Shown: piece by piece, positions 1 to 8,360 of the stretch
Layout: each line of letters opens with the position of its first letter
Numbering within the stretch: the stretch's first letter is position 1
Origin: Pseudomonas fluorescens
GTDB lineage: Bacteria; Pseudomonadota; Gammaproteobacteria; Pseudomonadales; Pseudomonadaceae
Assembly: GCF_040448305.1 (NCBI RefSeq)
Contig: NZ_CP148752.1
Coordinates: 4,999,501-5,063,500 of the forward strand
DNA: 64,000 nucleotides
Direction: 5' to 3'
Notes under the pieces: model-generated
What the model was told of the DNA's origin: nothing
Databases searched by the model: none
What the model saw: the letters and a program-made list of their open reading frames with translations, nothing else
Program-made: the position numbers and the translations under genes

Positions 1-27
1 GACCGGCAAGACAGGCACCGCGAATAA

Positions 28-43
28 CTGTATACGCATACAG
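28..43. promoter_or_regulatory. LexA-type SOS box
   Basis: The 16-base palindrome CTGTATACGCATACAG fits the gammaproteobacterial LexA consensus (CTG-N10-CAG with an alternating AT core). It lies downstream of the leftward glutaredoxin-like gene, so it most likely serves a gene outside the left edge of the window. No gene inside the window is placed to use it. Confidence 0.7.
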
Positions 44-123
44 TATCCGATCAACACCGAATAAGCCAAGGGGATCAATCGCAAAGTTCGACAGGCGGGA
101 GATACCGCCAGCGCAAAAACTGT

Positions 124-360
124 TTAACCCAGGAACGCCACCACCTGATCGGCACTGAACGGCCAGCCCAGTTCAGCACCGGTATCGACTCGCCGCAACA
201 CCGGAATACGCAGGCTGTAAGCGGCGAACCACGTTTCATCGTCGGCGATATCCACCAATTCCACCAGTAGGCCGCGCTCGACGAACTCCATCAACATGGC
301 TTCGGCTACTTCACAGAGATGGCATCCAAGGGTGCCGAACAGCTGACATTCGGGAGGCAT
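124..360 (-). CDS. Glutaredoxin-like (DUF836 family) small thiol protein
   Basis: A 78-residue thioredoxin-fold protein. It has a C-x2-C redox motif (CHLC, residues 13-16) after the first strand and the conserved IPV cis-proline turn (Pro53) before the third strand, the pattern of the DUF836/glutaredoxin-like family. Such proteins are cytosolic; their substrates are mostly unknown. It is transcribed leftward, downstream of the ammonium transporter gene with about 105 bases between them, so co-transcription is possible but not shown. The start is the ATG ending at 360, with only a weak ribosome site. The family call is firm and the function is open. Confidence 0.8.
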   Translation of the reverse strand: MPPECQLFGTLGCHLCEVAEAMLMEFVERGLLVELVDIADDETWFAAYSLRIPVLRRVDTGAELGWPFSADQVVAFLG

Positions 361-465
361 GAGCGCTCAACCAGAAAATTAAGTGACCATTCTAGGCCTG
401 CCCCGAAAAACCGTCGAGCCATTGCGGCCCCTGCCCTGATGCCACCGACGACAAGGAGACCCGAG

Positions 466-1674
466 TCAGTCCTGGCTCACGGCGCCAATCTTGTGGATCG
501 ACAGGTCCGCGCCGTAATACTCCTCTTCCTGGCTCAGGCGCAATCCATGCAACGCCTTGATCACGCCATACACCACAAACCCGCCAGCCAGAGCCACAGC
601 GATACCCAGCGCAGTGCCGATCAACTGGCTGATCAGGCTGACCCCGCCCAGCCCGCCCAAGGCGCTCTGGCCGAAAATGCCGCAGGCGATGCCGCCCCAC
701 ACGCCACACAAGCCATGCAACGGCCACACACCCAACACATCGTCGATGCGCCATTTGCCTTGGGCCGCGGTAAAGCACCAGACAAACAGCGCCCCCGCGA
801 CGGCACCGGTGACCAGCGCCCCCACAGGATGCATCAGGTCGGAACCGGCACAGATTGCCACGAGCCCCGCCAACGGGCCGTTATGTAGAAAGCCGGGGTC
901 GTTGCGCCCGACAATCAGTGCCGCCACCGTACCGCCAACCATGGCCATCAACGAGTTCACCGCCACCAGTCCGCTGACACCTTGAAGGGTTTGTGCGCTC
1001 ATGACGTTGAAGCCGAACCAGCCGACAATCAGGATCCACGAGCCCAACGCCAGAAACGGGATACTCGATGGCGCGAACGCGACCAGCCGACCGTCGCGAT
1101 AGCGGCCATTGCGCGGCCCGAGTAACAGCACCGCCGCCAGTGCCAGCCAACCGCCCATGGCATGCACCACCACCGAGCCTGCGAAATCATGGAAACCGGC
1201 GCCAAAGCGCTCCAGCAACCAGGCTTGCAACCCCAGGTTGCCGTTCCAGACAATGCCTTCGAAGAACGGATAGATGAACGCGACGATCAACGCGGTTGCA
1301 CACAGCTGGGGGACAAACCGGGCGCGCTCGGCGATCCCTCCGGAAATGATCGCCGGGATCGCCGCGGCAAAGGTCAGCAGGAAGAAAAACTTCACCAGTC
1401 CATAGCCATGGTCGGCATTGAGCACGGCCGCTGGCTGCATGAACGTCACGCCATACGAAATCCAATAGCCTATAAAGAAGTAGGCCAGTGTCGAAACAGC
1501 GAAGTCGCTGAGGATTTTCGACAACGCATTGACCTGGTTTTTCTGTCGCACGGTTCCGACTTCGAGAAAGGCAAAACCGGCGTGCATGGCCAGAACCATG
1601 ACCGCGCCGATCAGTATGAACAGCGTGTTGGAGCTATGGACCAGGGTGTCCACAGCGCTTTGCAGATTTTCCAT
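466..1674 (-). CDS. amt: Ammonium transporter (Amt/MEP family)
   Basis: A 402-residue polytopic inner-membrane protein that conducts ammonium/ammonia. The segment DFAGSVVVHAMGG carries the conserved Asp and first pore His, and WPLHGLCGVWGG carries the second pore His. The start is placed at MENLQSAV (1674) because that is where homologues begin; the frame stays open 22 codons further upstream. No PII gene (glnK) adjoins it, unlike the usual glnK-amtB pair, so this may be a secondary Amt paralogue. The N-terminus has a hydrophobic segment (residues about 17-37) consistent with the first helix. Confidence 0.93.
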   Translation of the reverse strand: MENLQSAVDTLVHSSNTLFILIGAVMVLAMHAGFAFLEVGTVRQKNQVNALSKILSDFAVSTLAYFFIGYWISYGVTFMQPAAVLNADHGYGLVKFFFLLTFAAAIPAIISGGIAERARFVPQLCATALIVAFIYPFFEGIVWNGNLGLQAWLLERFGAGFHDFAGSVVVHAMGGWLALAAVLLLGPRNGRYRDGRLVAFAPSSIPFLALGSWILIVGWFGFNVMSAQTLQGVSGLVAVNSLMAMVGGTVAALIVGRNDPGFLHNGPLAGLVAICAGSDLMHPVGALVTGAVAGALFVWCFTAAQGKWRIDDVLGVWPLHGLCGVWGGIACGIFGQSALGGLGGVSLISQLIGTALGIAVALAGGFVVYGVIKALHGLRLSQEEEYYGADLSIHKIGAVSQD

Positions 1675-2002
1675 GGGATGGGCAGACCTTATGGCAGAAA
1701 AAAGCACCAAAGCAGTTCGCGATGACTGCCCATGCACCAAGTTGCAGCTTCAAGGCATCAGCGTACTGATCCCGTTGAACCACTTTGGCGCACGGACGCC
1801 GCCCAGGAAAAACGCGCCCCGGACGTTTACGCGAGTTTTTGATTGTTGGTCCTACGGTTTTACTGAAATCATGCCCGGCAATAGCGCAATGGTGCGGACC
1901 GGCGCACCACGACTCAGCAAAAGTTGTACCAGTCATTTGTACTGAACCTTCGCCGAAGGCTCATACTCGAACGCATCAGAACGCCACTTAAGGAGATCCA
2001 CC
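1675..2002. other. Divergent intergenic region, amt / DUF883 operon
   Basis: This 328-base region separates two divergently read genes and must hold both promoters. AAGGAG at 1990-1995 precedes the ATG at 2003 and is a good ribosome site. I saw no conserved operator or RNA gene here. Confidence 0.5.
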
Positions 2003-2317
2003 ATGGCCCGCCCCCAGGCAAAGACTGCTCAAGAAATCCTGATGAACGACTTTCAGACACTGGTCAGTGACACCGAACGCTTGCTGGAGCACACCGCGAC
2101 CCTGGCCGGCGATCAGGCCGACGAGTTGCGCGAGCAGATCCACGAAAGTCTCTTGCGTGCCCGTGAAACCCTGAAACTGACTGAAGACTCCCTGCGCGAA
2201 CACGGCAAGGCTGCTGTCACCGCCACGGAAGACTATGTCCAGGCCAACCCTTGGCAATCCGTCGGGATCGCGGCCGGCGTGGGCTTCCTGATCGGCCTGC
2301 TGGCCAGCCGGCGCTGA
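2003..2317 (+). CDS. DUF883 family protein (ElaB/YqjD-like)
   Basis: A 104-residue protein with a long amphipathic helical region (residues about 10-75) and a C-terminal hydrophobic anchor rich in glycine (WQSVGIAAGVGFLIG, ending in RR). This is the layout of the ElaB/YqjD/YgaM family, whose E. coli members are C-tail-anchored inner-membrane proteins that bind ribosomes in stationary phase. A strong AAGGAG site precedes the ATG. It heads a three-gene operon with a YqjE-like and a small basic protein, the same order as yqjD-yqjE-yqjK. The role in this organism is inferred from the family only. Confidence 0.85.
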   Translation: MARPQAKTAQEILMNDFQTLVSDTERLLEHTATLAGDQADELREQIHESLLRARETLKLTEDSLREHGKAAVTATEDYVQANPWQSVGIAAGVGFLIGLLASRR

Positions 2318-2318
2318 T

Positions 2319-2708
2319 ATGTCGATCGGCGAATCCGGCCCGTCCGTGACGGGAACCAGCTCCTCATCGCGGCGCCTGGGTGCTGCCTTCGTTGGGTTGC
2401 TGCACAGCCATGTCGAACTGTTCGGCATCGAGTTGCAGGAACAAAAAGCCCGCACCGTCAGCCTGTTGCTATTTGCCGGCCTGGCCTTGGTGTTTGCATT
2501 GCTGCTGTTGGTAGGGTTGTCGACGCTGGTGCTTATCGTGTTCTGGGACACGTATCGCCTGACCGCCATCATCGGGCTCTGCGTGTTCTACTCCCTCGCC
2601 GCCATATTCTGTGGAATGCGCTTGAGAGCGGCGATTTTCGATGAGTCCTCGCCCTTCCATGGCACCCTGGAAGAGCTGGCCAACGATCGGGAGCGCCTGC
2701 TGCCATGA
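2319..2708 (+). CDS. YqjE-like phage-holin-family membrane protein
   Basis: A 129-residue protein with two hydrophobic helices (roughly residues 48-72 and 80-102) between charged ends, matching the phage holin family 3/YqjE family (DUF1469). Despite that family name it is a chromosomal envelope protein, not a lysis protein. It starts one base after the DUF883 stop codon and overlaps the next gene by four bases (ATGA), so the three genes are probably translationally coupled. The biochemical function is unknown. Confidence 0.8.
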   Translation: MSIGESGPSVTGTSSSSRRLGAAFVGLLHSHVELFGIELQEQKARTVSLLLFAGLALVFALLLLVGLSTLVLIVFWDTYRLTAIIGLCVFYSLAAIFCGMRLRAAIFDESSPFHGTLEELANDRERLLP

Positions 2709-3049
2709 GCCTGCCTGAACTGCCACAAAACAGCTCACGCGCGGAAATGCGCAAGGCCCTGATCCGCCTGCGCATGGAAATGCATCGTCAGGAAATCCGC
2801 CACGAGTCCGCGCAACTGCTGCAACCCTTGCAACGGGTGCGCGGGATGACGCGAAACCTGCAGGACGGTTTCGGCATCAAGCACGCTCCACTCTGGGGCG
2901 TGGCCGCCGTCACCTTGCTGGGCTTTCTGACCGGCAAGGGTGCAAAAAACGGGGATGGCCTCAGCAGCCTGACCCGGCTGATCCGCCTTGGCACCACACT
3001 GGGGCCTCTGATCAAACTGATCATGCAGGGCTCTTCGCGCAAAGACTGA
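2705..3049 (+). CDS. Hypothetical protein, YqjK-like position
   Basis: A 114-residue basic protein that is helical in its first half (many Arg, Glu, Gln) with a short hydrophobic stretch near residues 58-72 (WGVAAVTLLGF) and a second weak one near 98-107. Third gene of the DUF883-YqjE operon, starting with an ATGA overlap. Its position matches yqjK, but I do not recognise the sequence well enough to assign a family. Probably membrane-associated. Confidence 0.7.
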   Translation: MSLPELPQNSSRAEMRKALIRLRMEMHRQEIRHESAQLLQPLQRVRGMTRNLQDGFGIKHAPLWGVAAVTLLGFLTGKGAKNGDGLSSLTRLIRLGTTLGPLIKLIMQGSSRKD

Positions 3050-3086
3050 TCCGTTTCTTTCTGGCTACATTCATGCAATGTCGACG

Positions 3087-3116
3087 GGATGCGCCCCTCT
3101 ATCGAGGGGCGCATCC
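3087..3116. terminator. Perfect hairpin after the DUF883 operon
   Basis: GGATGCGCCCCTC and its exact complement pair around a four-base loop. There is no T-run after it, so it is either a weak terminator or an RNA-stabilising hairpin. Confidence 0.45.
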
Positions 3117-3265
3117 TGTGCGCCTACCCGGTCGACAGGCACCCTCCAAAAAAAGTTCTTGCAAGGAGGCCTCGATATCGACGCCGCCGGGATTGCAGTT
3201 CCGCTTGCAGGTCATGGCGCGAAACGGGAAGCTAGGCCATCAGTCACCTGACGGAGAGACCCGCC

Positions 3266-4594
3266 TTGGATTGGCACACCCTGCTTACCCGCGAACGCCT
3301 CGGAAAACCTCTGCACAGCCCTGAAGAACTCGGCCGCAGCCCTTTTCACAAAGACCACGACCGCATCATTTTCTCGGGGGCTTTTCGTCGCCTCGGGCGC
3401 AAGACCCAGGTCCATCCGGTGTCCAGCAATGATCACATTCATACGCGCCTGACCCATTCACTGGAAGTCAGTTGCGTGGGTCGCTCACTGGGCATGCGGG
3501 TCGGCGAAACCATCCGCAGCACCCTGCCCGACTGGTGCGAACCCAGCGACTTGGGGATGGTGGTGCAATCGGCTTGCCTGGCACACGACATCGGCAACCC
3601 GCCTTTCGGCCATTCCGGTGAAGACGCGATCCGTCACTGGTTCCAGCAAGCCGCCGGCCGTGGCTGGCTGGATGCAATGAGTGAAGCCGAGCGCAATGAC
3701 TTCCTGAATTTCGAAGGCAATGCCCAAGGCTTTCGGGTACTCACTCAACTGGAGTATCACCAGTTCGACGGCGGCACCCGACTGACGTATGCAACGCTGG
3801 GCACGTACCTGAAGTATCCATGGACGGCCAGGCACGCCGACTCGCTGGGATACAAGAAACACAAGTTCGGGTGTTATCAGAGCGAGCTGCCGCTGCTGGA
3901 ACAGATCGCCCATAAACTCGGCCTGCCACAACTGGAGGACCAACGCTGGGCGCGGCATCCGCTGGTGTACCTGATGGAGGCCGCCGACGACATCTGCTAT
4001 GCGCTGATCGACCTGGAAGACGGCCTGGAAATGGAGTTGCTGGAATACGCCGAAGTCGAGTCCCTGCTGCTGGGACTGGTGGGCGATGACTTGCCGGAGA
4101 CCTACCGCCAGCTCGGTCCCGGCGATTCGCGCCGACGCAAACTGGCGATCCTGCGCGGCAAAGCCATCGAGCACTTGACCAATGCCGCGGCCCGCGCCTT
4201 CGTCGAGCAACAGGAGGCGCTGCTGGCCGGTACACTACCCGGCGATCTGGTGGAACACATGCACGGTCCCGCCAAGCGTTGCGTGCTGAATGCCAAGGAC
4301 ATGGCCCGCAAGAAGATCTTCCAGGACAAGCGCAAGACCCTGCACGAGATCGGCGCCTACACCACGCTGGAAATCCTGCTCAACGCCTTTTGCGGTGCAG
4401 CACTGGAGCAGCACAACGGTCGGACCCCGTCATTCAAGAGCCGCCGCATCCTTGACCTGCTGGGTAACAATGCACCCGATCCTCACGGCCCGTTGCACAC
4501 TTCGTTTTTGCGCATGATTGATTTCATCGCCGGCATGACCGACAGCTATGCCAGTGACATGGCCTTGGAAATGACCGGCCGCGCCAGCCACTGA
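3266..4594 (+). CDS. dgt: Deoxyguanosinetriphosphate triphosphohydrolase (dGTPase-like)
   Basis: A 442-residue HD-superfamily enzyme that removes triphosphate from dNTPs (dGTP to deoxyguanosine plus PPPi). The metal-binding HD is in ACLAHDIGNPPFGHSGEDAI, preceded by the upstream His of THSLEVS and followed by a distal Asp region (MEAADDICYALIDLEDG). The start is TTG at 3266 with GGAGAG ten bases upstream; the protein then reads MDWHTLL, as in relatives. Ends before a hairpin at 4607. This is the shorter form common in Pseudomonas, so its dGTP specificity may be broader than that of E. coli Dgt. Confidence 0.92.
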   Translation: MDWHTLLTRERLGKPLHSPEELGRSPFHKDHDRIIFSGAFRRLGRKTQVHPVSSNDHIHTRLTHSLEVSCVGRSLGMRVGETIRSTLPDWCEPSDLGMVVQSACLAHDIGNPPFGHSGEDAIRHWFQQAAGRGWLDAMSEAERNDFLNFEGNAQGFRVLTQLEYHQFDGGTRLTYATLGTYLKYPWTARHADSLGYKKHKFGCYQSELPLLEQIAHKLGLPQLEDQRWARHPLVYLMEAADDICYALIDLEDGLEMELLEYAEVESLLLGLVGDDLPETYRQLGPGDSRRRKLAILRGKAIEHLTNAAARAFVEQQEALLAGTLPGDLVEHMHGPAKRCVLNAKDMARKKIFQDKRKTLHEIGAYTTLEILLNAFCGAALEQHNGRTPSFKSRRILDLLGNNAPDPHGPLHTSFLRMIDFIAGMTDSYASDMALEMTGRASH

Positions 4595-4606
4595 GGTGTA
4601 TCGATT

Positions 4607-4639
4607 GATCAGCCATTACGGCATTCGTTATGGCTGATC
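4607..4639. terminator. Hairpin after dgt
   Basis: GATCAGCCAT pairs with ATGGCTGATC around a 13-base loop that contains further pairing (ACG/CGT). It is followed by CCCC rather than T, so termination is plausible but not canonical. Confidence 0.5.
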
Positions 4640-4772
4640 CCCCCTTCAACATCCAACAGCACTCAAGTTTCGTCGAATCGCCCTACAGCACATGGCGAGC
4701 AAACTGATCGCTTGCCCGGTACTCTCGCGAAACAATCGCCCTCCCTTCTGTTCGACAGATGAAGTGCTCCCC

Positions 4773-5180
4773 ATGGCCGAAAACGATCTATGCATCCTCG
4801 TGGTGGAAGACCACCCCTTCCAACTAATAGCCACTCAATACCTGCTGGAAAGTTATGGCTTCACCCGACTGACTACCACCGACAGCGCCAAAGGCGCCAT
4901 GCAGCAAATGCTCGAGGCCGATCAACCGTTCGACATCCTTTTATGCGATCAATGCCTGCCCGATCTGACGGGACTCGATCTGGTCCGGTTCGCCAGCCAG
5001 CGAGGGCTGATCAGACAGGCAATCATTCTGAGTAGCCTGACGACGTCTGAACTGGATGAACTTGAAAAAACGGCCATTGAACACGGGCTTCCGTTATTGG
5101 GTTACTTGATAAAACCATTGAAACAATTTGAATTTAGAGGCTTATTGACCTCGGCATCACTATCGAAAAAACACATATGA
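4773..5180 (+). CDS. Single-domain response regulator (receiver only)
   Basis: A 135-residue CheY-like receiver with no output domain. Acidic pocket VVEDH (Glu12, Asp13), phospho-acceptor Asp59 in ILLCDQCLPD, and Lys in LIKPLKQ near the end. The start is MAENDLC at 4773; the frame is open to 4692 but the upstream residues are not receiver-like. It lies on the same strand as the BvgA/BvgS-like pair at 20543-24819. If the intervening element is removed, it would sit about 225 bases upstream of that pair, so it was probably part of the same signalling locus, perhaps as a phosphate sink or shuttle. That link is an inference. Confidence 0.85.
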   Translation: MAENDLCILVVEDHPFQLIATQYLLESYGFTRLTTTDSAKGAMQQMLEADQPFDILLCDQCLPDLTGLDLVRFASQRGLIRQAIILSSLTTSELDELEKTAIEHGLPLLGYLIKPLKQFEFRGLLTSASLSKKHI

Positions 5181-5404
5181 AATCCGACAAATACACAGCG
5201 AAAAACTTACAAGAAATTTCCTTTTTAAGTACACCAAAACATTAGGCCTTTTCAGCTTTCCTAATAAGAAACCTAGTTAACACGTAGTCCCATTCTTCTT
5301 TATCTGTAGGATTTCTCCTATATTGCCGCTACAGCTCGGTCAGTTCATGCGTCCGTTCAAGTATCTGAGCTATGGTGCGCGCTTTATTTGAGCTCGCATG
5401 GGAC
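5181..5404. promoter_or_regulatory. Probable displaced promoter of the response-regulator/sensor operon
   Basis: No gene is visible. An inverted repeat TAGGA-N4-TCCTA lies at 5307-5320, about 85 bases upstream of the proposed integration point at 5405. In a reconstructed uninterrupted locus this palindrome would lie about 100 bases upstream of the BvgA-like start codon, and GGGA at 5400-5403 would act as a ribosome site for it. The palindrome is seen directly; its role as operator is inferred. Confidence 0.45.
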
Positions 5405-5419
5405 TTGATTATGAAGTCC
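5405..5419 (+). repeat. Putative attL core
   Basis: TTGATTATGAAGTCC, differing in one base from the copy at 20537-20551, where its ATG is the start codon of the BvgA-like gene. It lies 161 bases upstream of the integrase gene, a normal distance for an attachment core. Confidence 0.6.
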
Positions 5420-5497
5420 TGACATCGTTTTCGATTTCGACATTCTACGTCGAGATACCAGTAAACGCTGGGGTTTTCCTCTTCACATGTGCTCAAC

Positions 5498-5580
5498 ATA
5501 CCCCTTTTTCTCGTAGCTTGCTAGAAAATTTTGGGGTACTTTAGGGGTATCCATCGCCGAAACCCCCACCGGATACCCCA
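5498..5580. repeat. Integrase arm-type sites, left end
   Basis: Four copies of a heptamer GGGGTAT/C: ATACCCC at 5498-5504 and 5573-5579 on one strand, GGGGTAC at 5533-5539 and GGGGTAT at 5544-5550 on the other. The last copy abuts the integrase ATG (5581). Related copies occur at the right end (20456-20474), as expected for integrase arm sites that may also autoregulate int. Confidence 0.5.
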
Positions 5581-6897
5581 ATGCCACAAGCCCCCTCCAC
5601 AACCAAACGCAAGGCCGATAGCGACGAGAACATCGCGGCCATTATTAAAGAGCTTGAAAAGCCTGGAAAGTATTCTGAAGGAAGTATCAAAGGTTTGTTC
5701 TTGAAAGTTAGCAGCACTTCGCAACTGTGGAGACTCAAGTTCTCGCTGAATGGCGAAGAGGGATCGTTTTCCATCGGTGCCTATCCAGACATCAGCATCG
5801 CCAAAGCCCGCGAACTGGCACAGGAAGCGCGGACTGCCGTTGCCGAGGGCATTCACCCCTTAAAGATGAAAGCAGCCAAACGAGAAGAACAACGAACCAA
5901 GGAGGCAAATACATTCAAGAAGGTTGCCGAGCAGTGGCTGGAGCACAACTCGCACCTGGCCCCCAAAACCCTATCCGGGCATCAAGGCGTGCTGAAAAAC
6001 CACCTACTCCCCGTCGTGGGCAATGTGCCGGTCACCGAAATCGCTGTCCACCACGTCAGAACGATCCTGGAGCGCTTGACCGCCTCCCCCACCATGGCCC
6101 GCCATTCGCTGACTCTGTTGCGCATGATCCTTGGCCATGCCATGGACCACGAACTGGTCAGCCAGAACGTCGCCATAGGGCGCGAAGGATTACTGAAGAA
6201 GCACAAGACGAAACACCACGCCGCCTTGGAAACCCCGGACGACCTGGCCGAATTCCTGCGCCGACTGAACAACTTCGTGGCGTACAACGATCCAGTGATA
6301 TCGGCGCTGTGGCTGCTGGTGATGCTGCCGGTGCGCCCCGCCGAACTCACTGATATGAAATGGGAACAGGTAGACCTCGACAAAGCTGAATGGCGCTACG
6401 TGGTGCCCAAGACCGGTCAACCGCATATCGTCCCCTTGCCGACGCAAGCTGTCGCCCAACTGGGCGCATTGCGAGAGCACAGTTTATGGCTAGGCAGGAA
6501 AGGAGCCACTGCCGCCCCGCCCTTCGGTAAAACCGCCGCCAGTGAAAGTGTCGAGCACGCAGGCTGGGTCTTTCCATCCTCTGGCCGCTTCGGCCGACCA
6601 ATCTCCGGCGACACGTTGCTGGTACGTATACGCACAGGGCTGGGATACGAACGCGGCACCATCACCAGCCACGGGTTCAGATCCACGTTCCGCAGCCTGG
6701 GCCATGAAATCCTGCACCTCGACCCTATCGTCCTGGAGATGTGCCTTGGCCACCGCATGCCTGGGGCGCTAGGAGCCACTTACATGCGCTCTGCATTACT
6801 TGAACAACGGTGCGCCGCCATGCAGACCTGGGCTAACTACATTGAAGAACTATGGACCAAGGTCGTAGGCACAGATAGCGAAAGTGACAGCGTTTAA
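5581..6897 (+). CDS. int: Tyrosine recombinase integrase (DUF4102/P4-type)
   Basis: A 438-residue site-specific recombinase. Residues about 20-95 form the DUF4102-type N-terminal arm-binding domain (KVSSTSQLWRLKFSLNGEE and the SIGAYPDISIAKARE signature), 110-205 the core-binding domain, and 230-420 the catalytic domain. Catalytic residues visible: Arg252 (LPVRPAELT), Lys277, His364-x-x-Arg367 (HGFRSTFR), His391 (LGHR) and nucleophile Tyr401. All are present, so the enzyme looks active. It lies 161 bases inside the putative attL, reading into the element. The ATG at 5581 follows an ATACCCC arm site directly and has no clear Shine-Dalgarno, which suggests tight or leaderless-like expression. 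Confidence 0.95.
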   Translation: MPQAPSTTKRKADSDENIAAIIKELEKPGKYSEGSIKGLFLKVSSTSQLWRLKFSLNGEEGSFSIGAYPDISIAKARELAQEARTAVAEGIHPLKMKAAKREEQRTKEANTFKKVAEQWLEHNSHLAPKTLSGHQGVLKNHLLPVVGNVPVTEIAVHHVRTILERLTASPTMARHSLTLLRMILGHAMDHELVSQNVAIGREGLLKKHKTKHHAALETPDDLAEFLRRLNNFVAYNDPVISALWLLVMLPVRPAELTDMKWEQVDLDKAEWRYVVPKTGQPHIVPLPTQAVAQLGALREHSLWLGRKGATAAPPFGKTAASESVEHAGWVFPSSGRFGRPISGDTLLVRIRTGLGYERGTITSHGFRSTFRSLGHEILHLDPIVLEMCLGHRMPGALGATYMRSALLEQRCAAMQTWANYIEELWTKVVGTDSESDSV

Positions 6898-7201
6898 AAT
6901 GGCAAGCTGAACAGTGAAGCGCGGCGAGCGAGGGAAAACAGGCGACAACGCTAAATTTCATAACGGAGTTTGCTTTTTTAAGGGACGTTAAACCCTAACT
7001 AAGATTTTAGGCATAGCTTAGATAGTCATAAAAACTTAGCTATTAAGCTATGGGGATATATGGCACGGATTGGCGGGCTTTTTATAATGGGATCAACCCA
7101 TTAGATCAATGGGATGAAGTGGCACAACCTATTACGGCTGGAAGCTGCAGGCTAGGGCTTCCGGCACAGGTTCTTAATATGTTTAATAGGTTATTTTCTT
7201 A

Positions 7202-7224
7202 AGAGAGAGAGAGAGAGAGAGAGA
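7202..7224. repeat. AG dinucleotide microsatellite
   Basis: About eleven AG units in a row. Such tracts are prone to slipped-strand length change. It lies between iteron-like copies and is not in a gene. Confidence 0.9.
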
Positions 7225-7265
7225 ATAAAAAGGGTATATATAGCACATAGCATATATACACACTG

Positions 7266-7279
7266 TGCATGCACGCTGC
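7266..7279 (+). repeat. 14-base direct repeat, copy 1
   Basis: TGCATGCACGCTGC, identical to 8524-8537. The two copies enclose the serine recombinase gene and the second origin-like region. Confidence 0.7.
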
Positions 7280-7427
7280 CGACGGACAAAATCGATCCTA
7301 TTAATTCATTAGTCATCCTATTAATCCCTCAGCGGGGGCTCTAGCGCGGTGCTTTCAGCGCCAATGGGATCGCATTAACGCCGATTTCGATCCCATTAGA
7401 TTCCATTGCTCCGCAAGATTGACAGCC

Positions 7428-7985
7428 TCAACCCCGCATCGCCCGCTTCACTGAAGCATCGCTGATGTCGAAGTGCTTGGCTGTCTGTGCAATGCTCGCG
7501 GAGTTATCCCTGCGCCAAGTCGCGACTTCGACTGGGTCGATGGTCCGCTTACGGCCAAGCGCTTTGCCCTGTGCTTTTGCGTTTTCGATCCCGGCCATCT
7601 GCCGTGCCTTGATGTTCGAGCGCTCCAGCTGAGCCACGGCCGCCAGCATGGTGAGCATGAACTGGCCGTGCTCTGTGCTCAGGTCGAAGCCTTCGCGCCT
7701 ACTGATGATGCCGACGCCCTTAGCCTTCAAAGTCTCTACGGTGCTGAGCACGTCGATGGTATCGCGGCCCAGGCGGTCGATGGCGCTCACCACGACGGTA
7801 TCGCCTTGTCTGGCGTACGCTGCCAGCGCCGCGAACCCAGGCCGTTCCAACGCCTTCACAGCGCCTGATACGCCCGCATCCTCGAACCACTGTTCGATCT
7901 TGTAGAGATCTCCACTGAGCGCGTGACGCTGGGCTTCGACGCTTTGCTCATCTGTGCTGACGCGCAGGTATCCGATGGTAGCCAT
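7428..7985 (-). CDS. Serine recombinase (resolvase/invertase family)
   Basis: A 185-residue small serine recombinase. Catalytic Ser10 lies in GYLRVSTDEQ, the conserved Arg pair in AIDRLGRDT, and residues about 145-185 form the helix-turn-helix (SIAQTAKHFDISDASVKRAM). Length and domains match Tn3-resolvase/DNA-invertase proteins. There is no transposase next to it, and it faces left, against the integrase. It may resolve multimers of the circular element or invert a segment. Exact 14-base repeats at 7266 and 8524 flank the gene, but no inverted pair of recombination sites was found, so the substrate is unknown. Confidence 0.9.
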   Translation of the reverse strand: MATIGYLRVSTDEQSVEAQRHALSGDLYKIEQWFEDAGVSGAVKALERPGFAALAAYARQGDTVVVSAIDRLGRDTIDVLSTVETLKAKGVGIISRREGFDLSTEHGQFMLTMLAAVAQLERSNIKARQMAGIENAKAQGKALGRKRTIDPVEVATWRRDNSASIAQTAKHFDISDASVKRAMRG

Positions 7986-8360
7986 GATTGAACCCTCATC
8001 ACTTTGTGGCTGGGTAGCTCACAATCTATGGCTCATATATAACAGCCTAGCTCATAATTAATCAACACCTTTGATCCACCCTCAAACGCACAGCCGACGA
8101 GTGGCTAACAACGTGTACCTTTTGACCCAGCTCCCAGGAAAAAGGGGCACACCTTCGAAATCATTCTGTGCTCATGACAAATAGGTCAGCGCTGATCATC
8201 GACGTCGTTGAGCTGGTCGCCGACTGCTTGGCGCCAGGGGCTGGCGGGAAATGGGCAGGGGGCCAAAAGTCGACCGTGGTGGGGGTGTGTCGTCCTTTTG
8301 CTTGCGTCACTGTACGTAAACGAGACCAGGCTGCTCAGCAATTCCCCCGTGAAATCAAAG

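Larger units (their letters stand above)
7085..7408. repeat. Iteron-like cluster, consensus GATCCYATTA
   Basis: Ten 10-base copies read by eye. Minus-strand copies: 7085-7094, 7107-7116, 7184-7193, 7362-7371. Plus-strand copies: 7094-7103, 7125-7134, 7294-7303, 7314-7323, 7389-7398, 7399-7408. Three are exact GATCCCATTA or GATCCTATTA; most others differ at one to three positions. The last two are tandem; the first two form an inverted pair TAATGGG/CCCATTA. P4-like elements replicate from iteron arrays bound by their helicase, so this may be the ori or its second site. Confidence 0.6.
6898..7427. other. Gene-free AT-rich region with iteron-like repeats
   Basis: No credible gene in this 530-base stretch. 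It holds the TAATGGGATC family of repeats, an AG microsatellite and one copy of a 14-base repeat, each listed separately. Base composition is clearly more AT-rich than the flanking genes. A role as replication origin or control region is inferred. Confidence 0.6.

Noticed and set aside
5181..5580. tRNA gene as integration target
   Set aside because: No cloverleaf or tRNA 3' end was found on either side of the element; the site appears to be a protein-gene start.
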